Origin: Begonia masoniana
Taxonomy: Eukaryota > Streptophyta > Magnoliopsida > Cucurbitales > Begoniaceae
Direction of reading: 5' to 3'
Length of the DNA: 64,000 bases
NCBI GenBank assembly: GCA_022432975.1
Contig: CM039512.1
Location: forward strand, 28,877,171-28,941,170
The notes under the pieces were generated by a model, which saw only the letters and a list, made by a program, of their open reading frames with translations, searched no databases and was not told the DNA's origin. Of the stretch, positions 44,088-56,420 are shown in pieces. Both the position numbers and the translations under genes were made by a program. Within the stretch, counting starts at the first letter, position 1. Each line of letters opens with the position of its first letter.

Positions 44088-46629
44088 TCAAACAAACAAC
44101 TCTGGATACTTGTCTAACATGTCCTGTCGTCGCTCCCACATGGCTTCTTCAATGCCATGATTCTTCCATAAAACTTTGACCAACGGAATCTCTTTATTCC
44201 TCAGAGTCTTAACTGCGGATTCCAATATCTGCACTGGTCTCTCTTCATACATTAATGATGGTTCAATCTCAATATCCATTGGCTTAACAACTTGCGTCAG
44301 ATCTTGTATGCATTTCCTTAACATTGACACGTGAAAGACATTATGAACTTTATCCAATGATGGAGGCAACTGCAGTCTGTAAGCTGTACTACCGATTCTA
44401 GACAAAACAGGGAATGGTTCAATAAATCGTGGATTAAGCTTTCCCCTTCTACCAAATCTTAGTACTCCTTTAAATGGTGAAACCTTCAGGAAAACCTCAT
44501 CTCCAACAGCAAATTCAAGATCACTCATCCTTTGGTCTGCATAACTTTTCTGTCGGCTTTGTGCAGTAATCATTCTCCTTTTAATATTGGCAATCTTGTC
44601 TGACATCTGCTGCAACATCTCGGGACCTAGGAGTTTTGCTTCACCGACCTCATCCCAATACAGAGGTGACCTACACTTCCTGCCATACAGTGCCTCAAAA
44701 GGTGCCATGCCAATGGTGGACTAGTAGCTGTTGTTGTAGGAGAACTCAACCAGAGGTAAGTATCGACTCCAGGATGACTGGAAATCTAGTACACACGCCC
44801 TCAGCATGTCTTCAAGTATCTGAATAGTCCTTTCAGATTGACCATCTGTCTGTGGGTGGAAGGCAGTACTGAAGGTTAACTTTGTACCTAATGCGTCTTG
44901 TAAACTTTTCCAAAATCGGGAGGTAAACTTGGGGTCACGATCGGATACAATAGATACAGGGATTCCATGCAACCTAATAACTTCTTGTACATAAAGATCA
45001 GCCAGCTGGTCCATCGAGTAGGTTGTCCTTACTGGTAAGAAATGGGCTGATTTCGTAAATCTATCAATCACAACCCAAATACTATCATGTCCTTTAATTG
45101 TCTTAGGTAATCCTACAACGAAATCCATAGCTATGTATTCCCACTTCCACTCGGGAATAGGTAAAGGCTGAAGGGTACCCCCTGGACGTTGGTGCTCAGC
45201 TTTAACTTGTTGGCAAACCAAACATGACTCTACATACTTAGCAACATCTCTCTTTAAGTTTGGCCACCAATAGAGTAACTTCAGGTCTCGATACATCTTG
45301 GTGCTGCCAGGATGTACAGAAAAGGGAGACGAGTGCGCCTCAGCCAAGATTATCTTACGTAATTCTTCATCATTAGGGACGTACCATCTATTTCTAAACC
45401 TCAGAATCCCATCCTTGGAAAGACTAAACTCGGAGGTGGTGTCCTTCGCCTTGTTCATCATACTGTTATTCTCCTCAGAGTCCTTCTGTTGTGCTTCTTT
45501 GATCTTTTCCAGAACCGTCGGTTGAATGGTCAAATTTGCGAGCAATGCTGACAACTCCGGAACTATTTCCAACTCAAATTTCTGAACCTCCATCCTTAGA
45601 AGTATAGACATGGCTGACACCGCGGGTTGCATTGTGTTTGACATTCTGCTTAAAGCATCGGCTACAACATTAGCCTTGCCCGGATGATACTTGATTTCAA
45701 AGTCGTAATCTTTAACAAATTCCAACCAATGCCTCTGCCTCATGTTCAATTCCTTTTGTGTAAAGAGGTACTTCAGACTTTTATGGTCAGAAAACACCTC
45801 GCACTGTTGCCCATACAAATAGTGTCTCCATATTTTCAAGGCAAAAACAACAGCAGGTAATTCTAAATCATGGGTGGGATAGTTCTATTCATAACTCTTT
45901 AACTGCCTAGAGGCATACGATACAACTTTGCATCAAAACACAGCCCAAACCAACTTTAGATGCATCACAATATATGCTAAACTTTCCTTCATCGGTTGGG
46001 AGAGTCAATACCCGGGCTGTTGTTAACTTCACTTTCAATGCCTGGAAGCTATCCTCACAAGCTTCGGTCCAAGAATACTTATTGTCCTTCTTTGTCAAAT
46101 TCGTCAGGGGCTTAGCTATCATAGAAAATCCTTTGATGAACTTTCTGTAATAGCCTGCCAATCCAAAGAAACTGCGGACTTCACTGGCATTCTTTGGTTG
46201 TGGCCAATCCTCTATTGCTCGAATTTTGGTCGGGTCCACTGATATGCCATTAGCAGAAACTACATGGCCAAGAAAATTAACCTTGTCCAACCAAAATTCA
46301 CACTTGGATAATTTGGCATAGAGCTGGTGCTCCTTCAATGTTGTCAAAACTACTCTTAAATGCTCTGCATGGTCAGCTTCAGTCCGTAAGTATATCAAGA
46401 TATCATCTATGAATACAATGATAAATTTGTCCAAATACTCACGAAACACTCGATTCATTAAGTCCATAAAGGCTGCAGGTGCATTGGTCAGTCCAAACGA
46501 CATGACCAAGAATTCATAGTGTCCATAACGGGTTCTGAAGGCTGTCTTTGGTATATCTCCTTCCTTAACCTTCAGTTGGTAATAGCCCGAACGTAAATCT
46601 ACTTTTGAAAACACCTTAGCTCCTTGCAA
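44088..46629 (-). pseudogene. gypsy C pol (RT C-part, RNase H, integrase, chromo-like)
   Basis: RT with RSGYYQLKV and FIDD (about 46402-46413); RNase H with [14 protein letters not shown], broken by a frame change near 45907-45930; RNase H end plus integrase open for 372 codons (45839-44721) with H-H-C-C finger, [17 protein letters not shown] and [12 protein letters not shown], so all three acidic positions are present; integrase C-part and chromo-like tail 44708-44088, ending PELFV. Stops: 46630 (Gln to TAA), near 45886 (Gln to TAG), 44721 (Gln to TAG). The best-preserved pol here, but still dead. Confidence 0.93.
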
Positions 46630-48501
46630 TTAGTCAAACAAATCGTCAATCCGAGGTAAGGGGTACTTATTCTTAATTGTCAACTTATTTAGCTCCCTAT
46701 AGTCTATGCACATTCTAAGGGAACCATCCTTCTTCTTAACGAATAAGACAGGTGCACCCCAAGGAGAGCTGCTAGGGTGTATAAATCCCTTATCAACTAA
46801 TTCCTGTAATTGGACTTTTAATTCCTTCAACTCAATAGGTGCCATGCGGTATGGATTCTTAGATACAGGTGATGCTTCGGGATAGATATCAATCACAAAC
46901 TCTATTTCTCTATCAGGTGGTAATCCAGGCAAATCATCCAAGTATGCCTTAGGGAACTCTCTGACTATGGGGATGTCTTGTAACTCTATTTTATTCTTCT
47001 CCCGAACATCCATTATGGTAGCTAAGTAACTCTCACAATCATTTTTCAACAACCGATAAATCTCTAGTGAGGATATGATTGGTATTTTACTTATCTTAGG
47101 GATAGCTTGGAAGGAATAATGATCACCGTTTGGGGCTCGAAAATCAACCATTCCAGATGTACAACTTATTGTGGCATAATGCCTGAATAACCAATCCATT
47201 CCTAATATCACGTCATATCCTTTCATGTCAATTACAATCAGTTCTACGTATAGTTTCTTACTTCCTAAGGATACAATGTCACCTTTAACAATCTGCTCTG
47301 AATGTAGGGACTTCCCTGATGGTAACATAACGCTAAATGACTTTTCGGCTGGTAGGAGTTCTAAGTTGTGATTGCATACAAACAAGGTTGATATAAACGA
47401 GTGTGTGGCTCCCGTGTCTATAAGTGTGTAAGCAGTAAAACCACAGATCATAATGGTACCTGTTATGACTGTGTGCGGCACCGTGTCCTCATCTTCCATC
47501 ATAGCAAAAACTCTAGGTGCTATCCTTGCACGGTTCAGATCTGGCGGCATGGGGCAGTCTCTGACTATGTGTCCAACCTTATCACATCTGAAACAGTGGC
47601 CAGAACGCAACTTGCATTCGTCGGGGTGATTCTTCTGACAGGTGGGGCATAAGGGTGCCAGAGGCCTCTTTCCCTTTCCTTGGTCATCATTCTGGTTGTA
47701 TGGCCTCTTTACACCTTTCTGCTGCTGTAGTCCCCTGTTCTGCTGTGGCTGCCAGCCCTTGTTCGGTCGTGGTGGCTGTTGGACATCCTTGGTAGTCTTC
47801 TTTGTCTGATCACGCTGCTCATACACTGTTATTTCAGCCTCCTCCATTTCCAAGGCCTTAGCTGTGACCTCGGTATACGGCACATTGTAGACACCAGTAG
47901 TTTTCACTTTCATATACAAGCTTGGCTTCAGTCCTTGAACAAACTGATAGATCTTATCCTCCTCGTCTTCCACCAAACGAGATGCAAAACGAGATAAGGC
48001 CTCAAATCTACATATGTAATCCGTCACTGAACCAGTCTGTCGAAGGTTCATAAACTCCTTCTTATTGGCCCGAACAGTCCGGTTGAAATACTTGTCAAAG
48101 AAGGCCGTCTTGAACCTTCCCCAGGTCATAGCTTCTGCGTCAGTCGTGCTCTGGACCGAGTTCCACCAATGCCTCGCATCCAGTTCCAAGTGATAGACAG
48201 CACATGTGACTTTATCTCCTTATTTCACCTTTGCATACTTGAACATGTCCTCCATCTTTTGAATCCATTCCGCAGCATAAATTGGATCTAAAACTTGACT
48301 ATTGAAAGTCGGGGGTCGAAGTCGGTGAAAACGATCATCCCCATGTTCTCGGGCAATATTTGTACTCGAATTCCCTTGTTCTTCCCTGGCGGTCATGAGC
48401 TGCTCAACTTGGCGGGATTGGCGAATAACTAGCTCAGTCAGCTGAGCAATGGTGTGACTATCCACATTGTCATCTCGCTGTTGACCTCTCACAATCTTGG
48501 G
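46630..48501 (-). pseudogene. gypsy C gag, protease and RT N-part
   Basis: Longest open frame of any element here (519 codons, 48189-46630): gag domain ([19 protein letters not shown]), linker, [12 protein letters not shown] and [14 protein letters not shown] knuckles, protease [12 protein letters not shown] with intact DTG (47410-47418), then RT to [10 protein letters not shown]. Upstream, a TAA at 48220 splits off the first 97 codons. The gag start used by B, D, F and G is lost: where F has AAGATGGTAAG this copy has AAGATTGTGAG. Confidence 0.92.
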
Positions 48502-48505
48502 ATTC

Positions 48506-48567
48506 CTAAACAATTAGTCATAAACACATCTTAACTTAATGACATTGCTAGAATCATAAACACTTAC
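48506..48567 (-). other. intron-like leader segment of C (62 nt)
   Basis: GCAACT/GTAAGT to TTGTTTAG/G on the minus strand, same place as in B, D, F and G. Confidence 0.5.
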
Positions 48568-48640
48568 AGTTGCTGGAGAGTGCTCATGTGAAAGTCAGTG
48601 CTGAAGGCAGTCTGCAGAATCGGTTTTAGAACTTGGTTTC

Positions 48641-48652
48641 GCTCTGATACCA
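48641..48652 (-). promoter_or_regulatory. primer-binding site of C
   Basis: TGGTATCAGAGC on the minus strand, four bases from the 5' LTR. Confidence 0.9.
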
Positions 48653-48656
48653 TAAT

Positions 48657-51254
48657 TGTAACGACCCGGGGAGGATCGCCACGAAATTCGTGACTTGTCT
48701 TAAAACTTTAATTCATATTTGAACTCTTTTCTCCTTCTCTGTTTTTTTTTTATAACAGTATACTTAACAGGCTTAAGGACTTCAACTTAACAGATGGAAA
48801 ATCAGTCCCTCGTACGTGACTTCTTCATGACATTATTTACTTAATCATTCACAGACATGAGTGACCATACACGGTCATTGATTCTATGACGAAATCGGGC
48901 GGTGGAGGATTGCCCTCGGGTTGCCCTACATTATTCTACCCGAATTGCATGGGTCTGCATGCATCGGCAGATGAAGCGCATATTATCCGACCTATCACGT
49001 GCATATCATGTGACTCTCTCATCGACGTTCAGTAGAAAACATCTACCGATGAGCACGTGCGTCTCTCGTGAACGTCTAAAACATCATTCTGTAGTGGACA
49101 TCTACCGGTAGACACGTGCAGCTCTCGTGATCATTAAAACATCTACCGATAGACATGTGAAATTCACGTGTTCCTCTAAGACATCTTCCGATAGCTTGCA
49201 AGCTCTATATCATCCGATCACTAAACACTCTACTTCTGCCGATCACTAGACGACAAAATGGCACTTTCATCATCTGATGGCTAAACACTCTACATCTGCC
49301 GATCGCTAGATGACAAAATTTATACTTACATCATCCGAAGGATAAACACTCTACATCTGCCGATCGCTAGACGACAAAATTTATACTTACATCATCCGAA
49401 GGCTAAACACTCTACATCTGCCGATGAAGAAACATACTACATCTTCCGGTGACGTCATCCGGAAGACTCAATCGTTCGATTCCTATCATTTGACATCTGC
49501 CGATGACGTCAGCCGGATGAATGCCTCATCCAGCTTCTATCTTACGACAGTAAAACACTATAATCATCAAACAACCTCATCCAACAGAAAATACTACAAC
49601 TCACCCAAATCTTAACCTGGAAATTATAAGCCCTAATGAGTAAAAACCATATCTCATTCAAGATACGCATAGCGGAAGGCTTAAGCAAAACAGACCATTC
49701 AATAATCCTTAAAATAGTTAACAGACTCTGAAGTCAAACCATTCAAATCCGAATCTCATTGTTATAAGAAAATTCTATTCGACTTAGTCATCTGTTTATC
49801 ATAAACTTCTCTGACTTACTATGAGCATAACCAGGGAACTTAATCGCCTATCCAACCTTGCACTGTCACACCGGGCATCCTCCGGCAACCAGCTTTAAAC
49901 CTCATCTCTGGACTGAAATTCCTCACCTGCTAACTCTTCACCTACATCATAAGGTTTAACTATAAGCCTAATGCTTAGTAAGGAATGCAACAATAACATG
50001 AATGCATAATTCGGAGAAATACATGGTCATTAGCCTTTTCTTGTTCATAATCATCATCCATAGTCATGAATCATACTCATCATTCGTAATCATTGTTCAT
50101 AATCATTGTTCATATTCATCTATTAAGTTGTGTGGAATGAGAGAGGATTTGTGCCGGTAAAGGGGGTTCGACAGTGATTTTGATCATGGTCCCTACTGCG
50201 GATCGTATACATATGTCCTTCTTTGGACTGTGACATACGCCGAACTGCCCCCAACCCTCACTTAACCACGTTGCAGGGATTTTATCATCTTATCTTGTTC
50301 ATTAGAAAACATGCTTTTAAAACATTTTCATATGCATAAAATAGTCATGATGCATGTACTTGGAAATTCTTAAATCATCAAGCTGCAAAACAGAATACCA
50401 TTCGACATGAAGCCTTATCATTGAGCTAATCATCGGCATAAACTTTAGACAGTAACACAAGGGGAACTTCTAATCATCATGTGAGTTTCTACCTAGCATC
50501 ATTTGATGTAGGGTCCTAATGACCGAGAAACCTACACATTCACTTACCTGGTCTCCTTAGCACTTTGTGTTCCTTCCTCTTCAAACTTCTTCACCTAGAA
50601 CATTTACATTGCAGTAGTTAAAACAAAATCCTATTAGTTCTAATCTCAAGTTATCCTAAGATCTAATAGCTAAGAGTTATTCCCGAGTTCTTAGTTTAAT
50701 ACTCAATGTAACCCGAAATCCCAAAATCAAAACAGACGGATTCGATAAATGATAACTCAGGGTTGGTTGTTTTAAATGTCCAGAATCGATTCGGAATGAC
50801 ATTACCAATCTCGGGTTTCAAAATGTTCTTATCAATACTCGGCCATTGAAGAATCCAAAACTTCAATGCAGAGCTGAAAACAGAGCTAATAAACTAACAG
50901 ATAGCCACATTGTCTAATGCATACCTCAGGCGCAGAGTAGTCGAGTGGTGGCGGAGTAAACCGGCCGTCGAGGAGAGTTTGCTGATAGCAGAGAGTAAGA
51001 ACTTGCGAGAGAAGAAATCGCCGAAAACGAAGGTGTCGGCTACCGTGGTTTAAATGAGGTTTGAATCCTTTCCTTTTTCTTTAAATATTGGCCTCAATCC
51101 TCCAATATTACAACTTTGCCACTCAACCTAGTTTAGATCCACATGTAATTAATTAAGCTTGGAATAAAATCCTAACCTGCGAAGATTAAATATTTATGAC
51201 CGTTGAAACAATTAGGAAAAAAAAAATCACTTGGCCGTTATCTCGGGTGTTACA
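48657..51254 (-). repeat. 5' LTR of C
   Basis: 2,598 bp. Differs from the 3' LTR mainly by C/T and G/A changes, a 9-bp insertion near 49877 (CATCCTCCG) and a short ATTGTTCATA duplication near 50090-50110. Confidence 0.95.
49895..49948 (-). other. conserved 18-codon LTR frame (C 5' LTR)
   Basis: By eye identical to the 3' LTR copy (DVGEELAGEEFQSRDEV, TAA). Confidence 0.5.
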
Positions 51255-51489
51255 TAAACTATTCCTAATTTTTACTGTATTTATTTTATTTTTTATCCTA
51301 AAAGACTTTAATTGCATTTAAGCGGAAGTAAAACTTGTTAGGTCGAAATTAAAATCGGAAAGAAATTGTTAACGACGTTCGAATCTATTTTGAAAGCTAT
51401 TTAATAAAACTTTTAAAACAATTAAAAGAAAACATAATAAAAACTTAAAAACAATTGAAGTAGTGAAAACAGACAAAAACAGGGGCAAA

Positions 51490-51620
51490 AAGGGACAATC
51501 GCCCCTAAAATGCATTGACGATCGCATGGTTTTGCCAGTGATCGCCTCCCCAGGAGATCACAGATCGCTGCGCGACCAAAGAGGGGCGATCGATTGCCCA
51601 AAATAGGCGATCGATCGCCA
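51490..51620. repeat. GATCGATC cluster in LTR E
   Basis: Several imperfect CGATCGCC/GGCGATCGAT sites over 130 bp (ending GGCGATCGATCGCC at about 51606-51619), immediately beside the E hairpin. Confidence 0.7.
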
Positions 51621-51647
51621 AGTCCTCTGGAATTTTTCCAGAGGACT
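51621..51647 (-). other. perfect LTR hairpin (E)
   Basis: Arms AGTCCTCTGGAA and TTCCAGAGGACT, 12 of 12 paired, loop TTT. Relative to B, bases differ in both arms but pairing is kept. Confidence 0.72.
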
Positions 51648-52142
51648 AACCTCCCTCTTTTCCTTTTCGTTTCTTTCCTTTCCTTCTACTTCTTTCCTTC
51701 TCTTCCTGCATAACGCTACAACTATAAACACAACTTAACTAATTCTTTAACACAATTTCAATGTACACCGTAACCATACAATTCAACATCAAACCACTCG
51801 ATACTCATACATCTCTATACACTCGCTCAAAACCGACTCGAGACACATTTAACACGAAATACGTTTTCATGAAAACGAACCGCATGGATATGTTTAAAAA
51901 CCAAACGTTTCCCTAATACCAAACATTTACAAAACAAGTTTTCCAAAATGTTTAAAAACTTCAAAACATAAACCTATCAACTAGTCCAGATCCAAACATC
52001 CTCTAATGTTCTATCTGTACAATTATTTTACCTAAACATTTTCTATCCAAAATAACCCAAAATACCTACATACGTCCCCACGGGTCATGAAACGCCTCGA
52101 CTGCGCTAGCACACTCCCGCGATCATTCTTCTTCAACTGAAC

Positions 52143-52196
52143 TCATGCATCAAGAGGAGGAGCGTTGTCCTCACCTGTTTCAATATGACCTACACC
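52143..52196 (-). other. conserved 18-codon LTR frame (E)
   Basis: Reads GVGHIETGEDNAPPLDA then TGA; 54 nt as in B, with several residue changes. Confidence 0.5.
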
Positions 52197-53721
52197 ATAC
52201 AGACACACTATGAGCTAAAGGCTCAGTAAGTTTCGTAAATGCAATGCATGCTGTGCGTATGAGTTTCAAAAATCATGCAACATTTTCTTTTCATTACGTC
52301 GTAGACAGAATGTCACCGAGGTCTCAGCCTATTAGATGGAGAGGACACATCCCGCGGTCAGACTGCCCTCTTCACCTAACGGGGGGGTACACGCTCACAT
52401 CCGTAAACAGCCGTGCCTGAGACCCACCTCGCGTAACAAGATAACAGATTACATAGATTCATTTCGTTCGTTCATTTCATTTTCTTAAAACTCGTGCGGA
52501 AATCCGTTTTCATGCTATTTTAAAAACACGTGATGCGTGAACAGTTATAGACATAAAGTAAACAAACATCATACATACCATCGAGACCATAAAAAACATA
52601 ACCTATAAAAGAACTAACCCTATCTACCCGACCAAAGCATATAAACAAACATTCTCCAAAGATCCTCGACGCGACTTCGACGTACGGTGTAGGCCACTCG
52701 GCCAAGTAAGTCACGAGAACATACCTTGTGCGCGCTGAACTTCAAGCTCCTTCCACTAGCGTCGTTCGTCTGAGGCAAAACACAACAGTTATCGTTAAAA
52801 CGAGCTTAAACCGTTTAACGTCTAAATTTAACGAAACCTTAACTAAGGAAAGTTTTCATAAATTTCTAACTTAGCTCAACGAGGCATTTTATCCAACAAT
52901 TAACGCTCGATACCTCGAAATTACCATTAACGAGTTTTTCCCAGAACTCGAAAAATTTGTCAAATCTCTAACATTCGTCCTAAATCGATTAACTTCATCC
53001 AATAACGCTCAATACGTTCATCATATTCACAACTACAACAAACCTATCAATTTCAAACCCTAAATCTCGTTTTTTACAAAACCCTAAACGAAACCCTAAC
53101 CGTTAAACTTCGTGAAAACCGAAATATAACGCTCTAAAACCATAGATTCATACCTAGAGTTGCAAGAGGAGGAGAAAACACGAAGAACGGAAGACAAACG
53201 GAGGACAGATCATCGTTGGAGAGGAGAGAACCGGGAGGGAGAAAGGAAATCGCAGGGGGGGGTGGGGGAATCGCAGAGGGCTGCGTGAAAATGGTGAAGG
53301 AAGAAGAAGAGATTTGTTTTTAATAAAAATTTTACTTTGCAAATTACCATTTTGCCCTTCCTTTGATTTCTATTTGTTTCGTCCTTTGTTTTCGTTAATT
53401 AACCGACGATTCGGTTTCTCCAAATTTCTTTACTTCACCAATAACTTCAACTTATTATCGAGGTTCCATTAAAACTGTCCGTTCGTAATTCGAAACTTGT
53501 TTACTATTTTTACCAGAGTATCCTTTATATTACGCTAAACGTAATTCTCGTAAAATTAGCATTAAACTCCTAAAATTCCGAAAATTTTTCTAAAATCCTT
53601 ATTAATTATTAGGATCGTAATAACGCTTTCTTTTTACGAAACTGACCTATTTAATATAATTACACAAATGCCATCACATTATTAATTTACAAAATCCCGT
53701 AAATCTGGGTGTTACAATGCG

Positions 53722-55544
53722 TCTCGGCAGTTAAGGCCGTATGAGCAGAATTATTCAACGCATGACCTAGAATTTGCAGTCGTCGTCTTTGCATTGAAGA
53801 TTTGGAGCATTATTTAAACGGGCAGCAATGCAAAATATATTCAGACCACAAGAGCTTAAAATATCTGTTTACGCAGAAGGAATTGAACATGCGGCAAAGA
53901 AGGTGGTTAGAGTTCGTCAAAGACTACGATTTTGAGATTAAATATCACCCAGGAAAGGCGAATAAAGTCGCAGATGCTTTGAGCAAAATGCCTTCTTCGA
54001 GTCAGCCTTCACTTGCCATGATGTCGACAGTATTAAAGTCAAAAATTGAGAGGTTTGATGTAGAGATCGTGGCTGAATTATCTAGTATGCTCACAAATAT
54101 TTCGCTAAGGCCGACAATCATAGGCAGAATCCGAAAAGCTTAACAGAGGGACTTGGAGTGCGAGAGGTATCGATTGTGCGTAACCTCTGAGGACCCATCC
54201 GATTTCAGCCTGTCGGACGATGGTGTATTGAGATTTAGGCATATATGGTACGTGCCTAACGACGAGGAGCTGAAGAAGGAGATTTTGGCCGAGGCACACT
54301 ACTCAGCTTATTATGTGCACCCGGGAAGCACCAAGATGTACTGGGACTTGAAACAGCACTTCTGGTGGCTGAACATAAAAAGAGAGGTTTCCAGGTATGT
54401 GGAAACTTGTTTAGTCTACCAACAGGTCAAAGCAGAGCACCAAAGGTCGGCCGGAATCTTACAGCTACTGCCGATCCTGGAGTGGAAATGGGAGCAGATT
54501 TCTATGGATTTTATTAATGGACTCCCGAGAACGACGAAGGGGCACGACGGGATTTGGGTGATAGTGGACCGTTTAACGAAGTCGGCCCACTTTCTTCCAG
54601 TTAAAGCAACATTCTCCATAGATCAGCTCGCCGAGCTATATGTGCAGAAAATTGTCAGCCTACACGGGGTGCCCGTCTCAGTAGTTTCATATCGAGATCC
54701 GAGATTCACCTCAAGATTTTGGAAGAGTTTGCACAAGGCCATGGGAACACAATTGAACTTCAGCACGGCGTTCCATCCTTAGACCGATGGTCAAACAGAA
54801 TGAACGAATCAAATTCTTGAGGATATGCTTAGAGCCTGTGTATTGGAGTTTCAAGGATTGTGGAGCAGGTACTTGCCACTGATCGAGTTTTCCTATAATA
54901 ATAGCTTCCAAGATACTATCGGCATGGCTCCATATAAGGCGCTGTATGGGCGAAAATGTAGATCACCTCTATACTGGGACGAAGTTGGCGAAGCTAGCAT
55001 AATCGGCTCAGATATTTTACAACAAACGGCAGAGAAGATCAACGTTATTAGACAGCGCATCGAGATAGCTCAGAGCCATTAGAAAAGCTATGCTGACAAT
55101 AGAAGAAGAGAGATGGAGTTTAATGAAGGTGATGAGGTTTATTTGAAAATTTCTTCGTTCAAAGGCATCATGAGATTCAAAAGAAAAGGCAAGCTAAGCC
55201 CTCGATATGTGGGCCCCTTTCCTATTTTGAAGAGAATTGGAAAGATGGCTTATCGACTATAGCTACCGGTATCAATGGAGAGCATCCAAAACGTCTTTCA
55301 CATGTCTATGCTCAGGAAGTGTATGTGTGACCCGTCGCATGTCGTAGAAGCACGGGAGATTGAAGTGCAACCAATGCTAACCTATGTGGAAAAGCCGGTA
55401 CAAATTCTGGAATCCTCTATTAAGGTATTGAGGAACAAAGAAATTCCGCTAGTCAAGGTGTTATGGCGGAACCACAGAGCGGAGGAAGCTACTTGGGAGA
55501 GACAGCAGGATATGATGTCTAAGTATCCCGAACTGTTTGTATAG
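53722..55544 (+). pseudogene. gypsy D RNase H C-part, integrase, chromo-like tail
   Basis: Resumes exactly after the E target duplication ([11 protein letters not shown]). A one-base loss near 53805 changes frame within RNase H. Integrase zinc finger [14 protein letters not shown]...CLVYQQ has a finger Cys replaced by Tyr; DDE core includes SMDFINGLPR and VSYRDPRF, where the second catalytic Asp region SDRD has become SYRD. Stops at 54141, 54780, 54801, 55080 and 55260. Chromo-like tail ends PELFV at 55544. Confidence 0.9.
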
Positions 55545-55572
55545 TCAAATTTTGAGGAAAAAATTTTAATTA

Positions 55573-55584
55573 GGTGGATGAAAT
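55573..55584 (+). promoter_or_regulatory. polypurine tract of D
   Basis: AGGTGGATGAAA adjoining the 3' LTR, identical to that of B. Confidence 0.82.
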
Positions 55585-56420
55585 GTAACATCTGGAACTT
55601 TTGTGTTATGACTTCTGTGGGATATATAAAAAATAAAAAAAATAAAAAAAATGTTAAAGGAATTGTATAGGAAAAACTAAACTAAAGTTCAACCAAACAA
55701 AACATTGGTTGGAAACTAATGCAGAGGCAAATTAGGGAGGCAAATTAGGAAGTAAAAGTGAGTACTTGGGAGCATCCAATAAGAATGTGACATGTGGCAA
55801 AGCTTGTGGAAGAAGCTTTTCGTTGCTTCTTGTCTCCCATACGTGAGATCACCTTCATTTTTCACACTTCCCTCTGTTTTCTTTCATCACCGAGAAGAAA
55901 CACTCCCCTCCTTCCCACAATTTTTTGTTCCGCTTGTGAAGATTTGAAGGACACGGAAATTTATCTCCTCCCTTAAAGTTGGCTGCATTTCAACCATCTT
56001 AGAAGCTCTTAAGGTGACAAAGCTCAAGCGAGGTACTTGGATTGCTAAAGACCCGAGGTAAGTTTTCGTGACTTAATGTAGTCGATTGGCCTACACCATA
56101 TGTCGGAATTTGTGTTGAGGATTGTTGGTGCTTGGTTTTTTTAATTGCTTTGGTTGGGTAGTTAGGATTAGTTACTTTTATAGGTTACGCTTTTATCGTC
56201 TTGATGGTATACACGATGTATGTTTACGTTATCCTATTGTTTGTCATGCATCATTGTTTATAAATGTCATGAAAAAGGAATTTGTGCATTGATTTCATGA
56301 AAATGGAAATGTAAAGAACGAAAGTAAAGTATCACAGTAAATAACCATGGCATGGGGTTATCGGGGATGAGGTTCAGACCCGGCGTTCCGTGGTGAGCAG
56401 GTTACCCTCCCTTCAGATGG
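55585..56420 (+). repeat. 3' LTR of D, first 836 bp
   Basis: Matches the start of the 5' LTR (36129 onward) up to CTTCAGATGG, where F begins; in the 5' LTR the sequence continues TGTGGGCTG. Has an extra 18-bp duplication (GAGGCAAATTAGG twice near 55722-55750). Confidence 0.93.

Larger units (their letters stand above)
41474..51254 (-). mobile_element. complete Ty3/gypsy element C
   Basis: 9,781 bp, inserted inside E with perfect target duplication TAAAC (41469-41473, 51255-51259). Two closely similar LTRs (about 2% difference by eye), PPT, integrase/RNase H/RT/protease/gag and PBS in order on the minus strand. The innermost and thus youngest insertion of this stack. Confidence 0.97.
41457..53716 (-). 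mobile_element. solo LTR E, split by element C
   Basis: TGTAGCGACCC at 41457 and GTGTTACA ending at 53716, with perfect target duplication ATGCG on both sides (41452-41456, 53717-53721). Only 17 bp lie left of C; the rest runs 51260-53716, giving 2,474 bp, the size of a B-type LTR and similar to it along its length. No internal domain, hence a solo LTR. The D reading frame is kept across the duplication, confirming the junction. Confidence 0.93.
36129..56420 (+). mobile_element. Ty3/gypsy element D, split by E/C, cut by F
   Basis: 5' LTR, PBS, leader, gag, protease, RT and part of RNase H up to 41456; solo LTR E (with C inside) then sits between duplicated ATGCG. RNase H, integrase and PPT resume at 53722, then the first 836 bp of the 3' LTR (55585-56420), cut by F. 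Same family as B by LTR, PPT and protein. Confidence 0.93.

Noticed and set aside
47401..47652. Frames antisense to gag (also 62157-62405, 28046-28240)
   Set aside because: Shadows of the zinc-knuckle and protease coding on the opposite strand.
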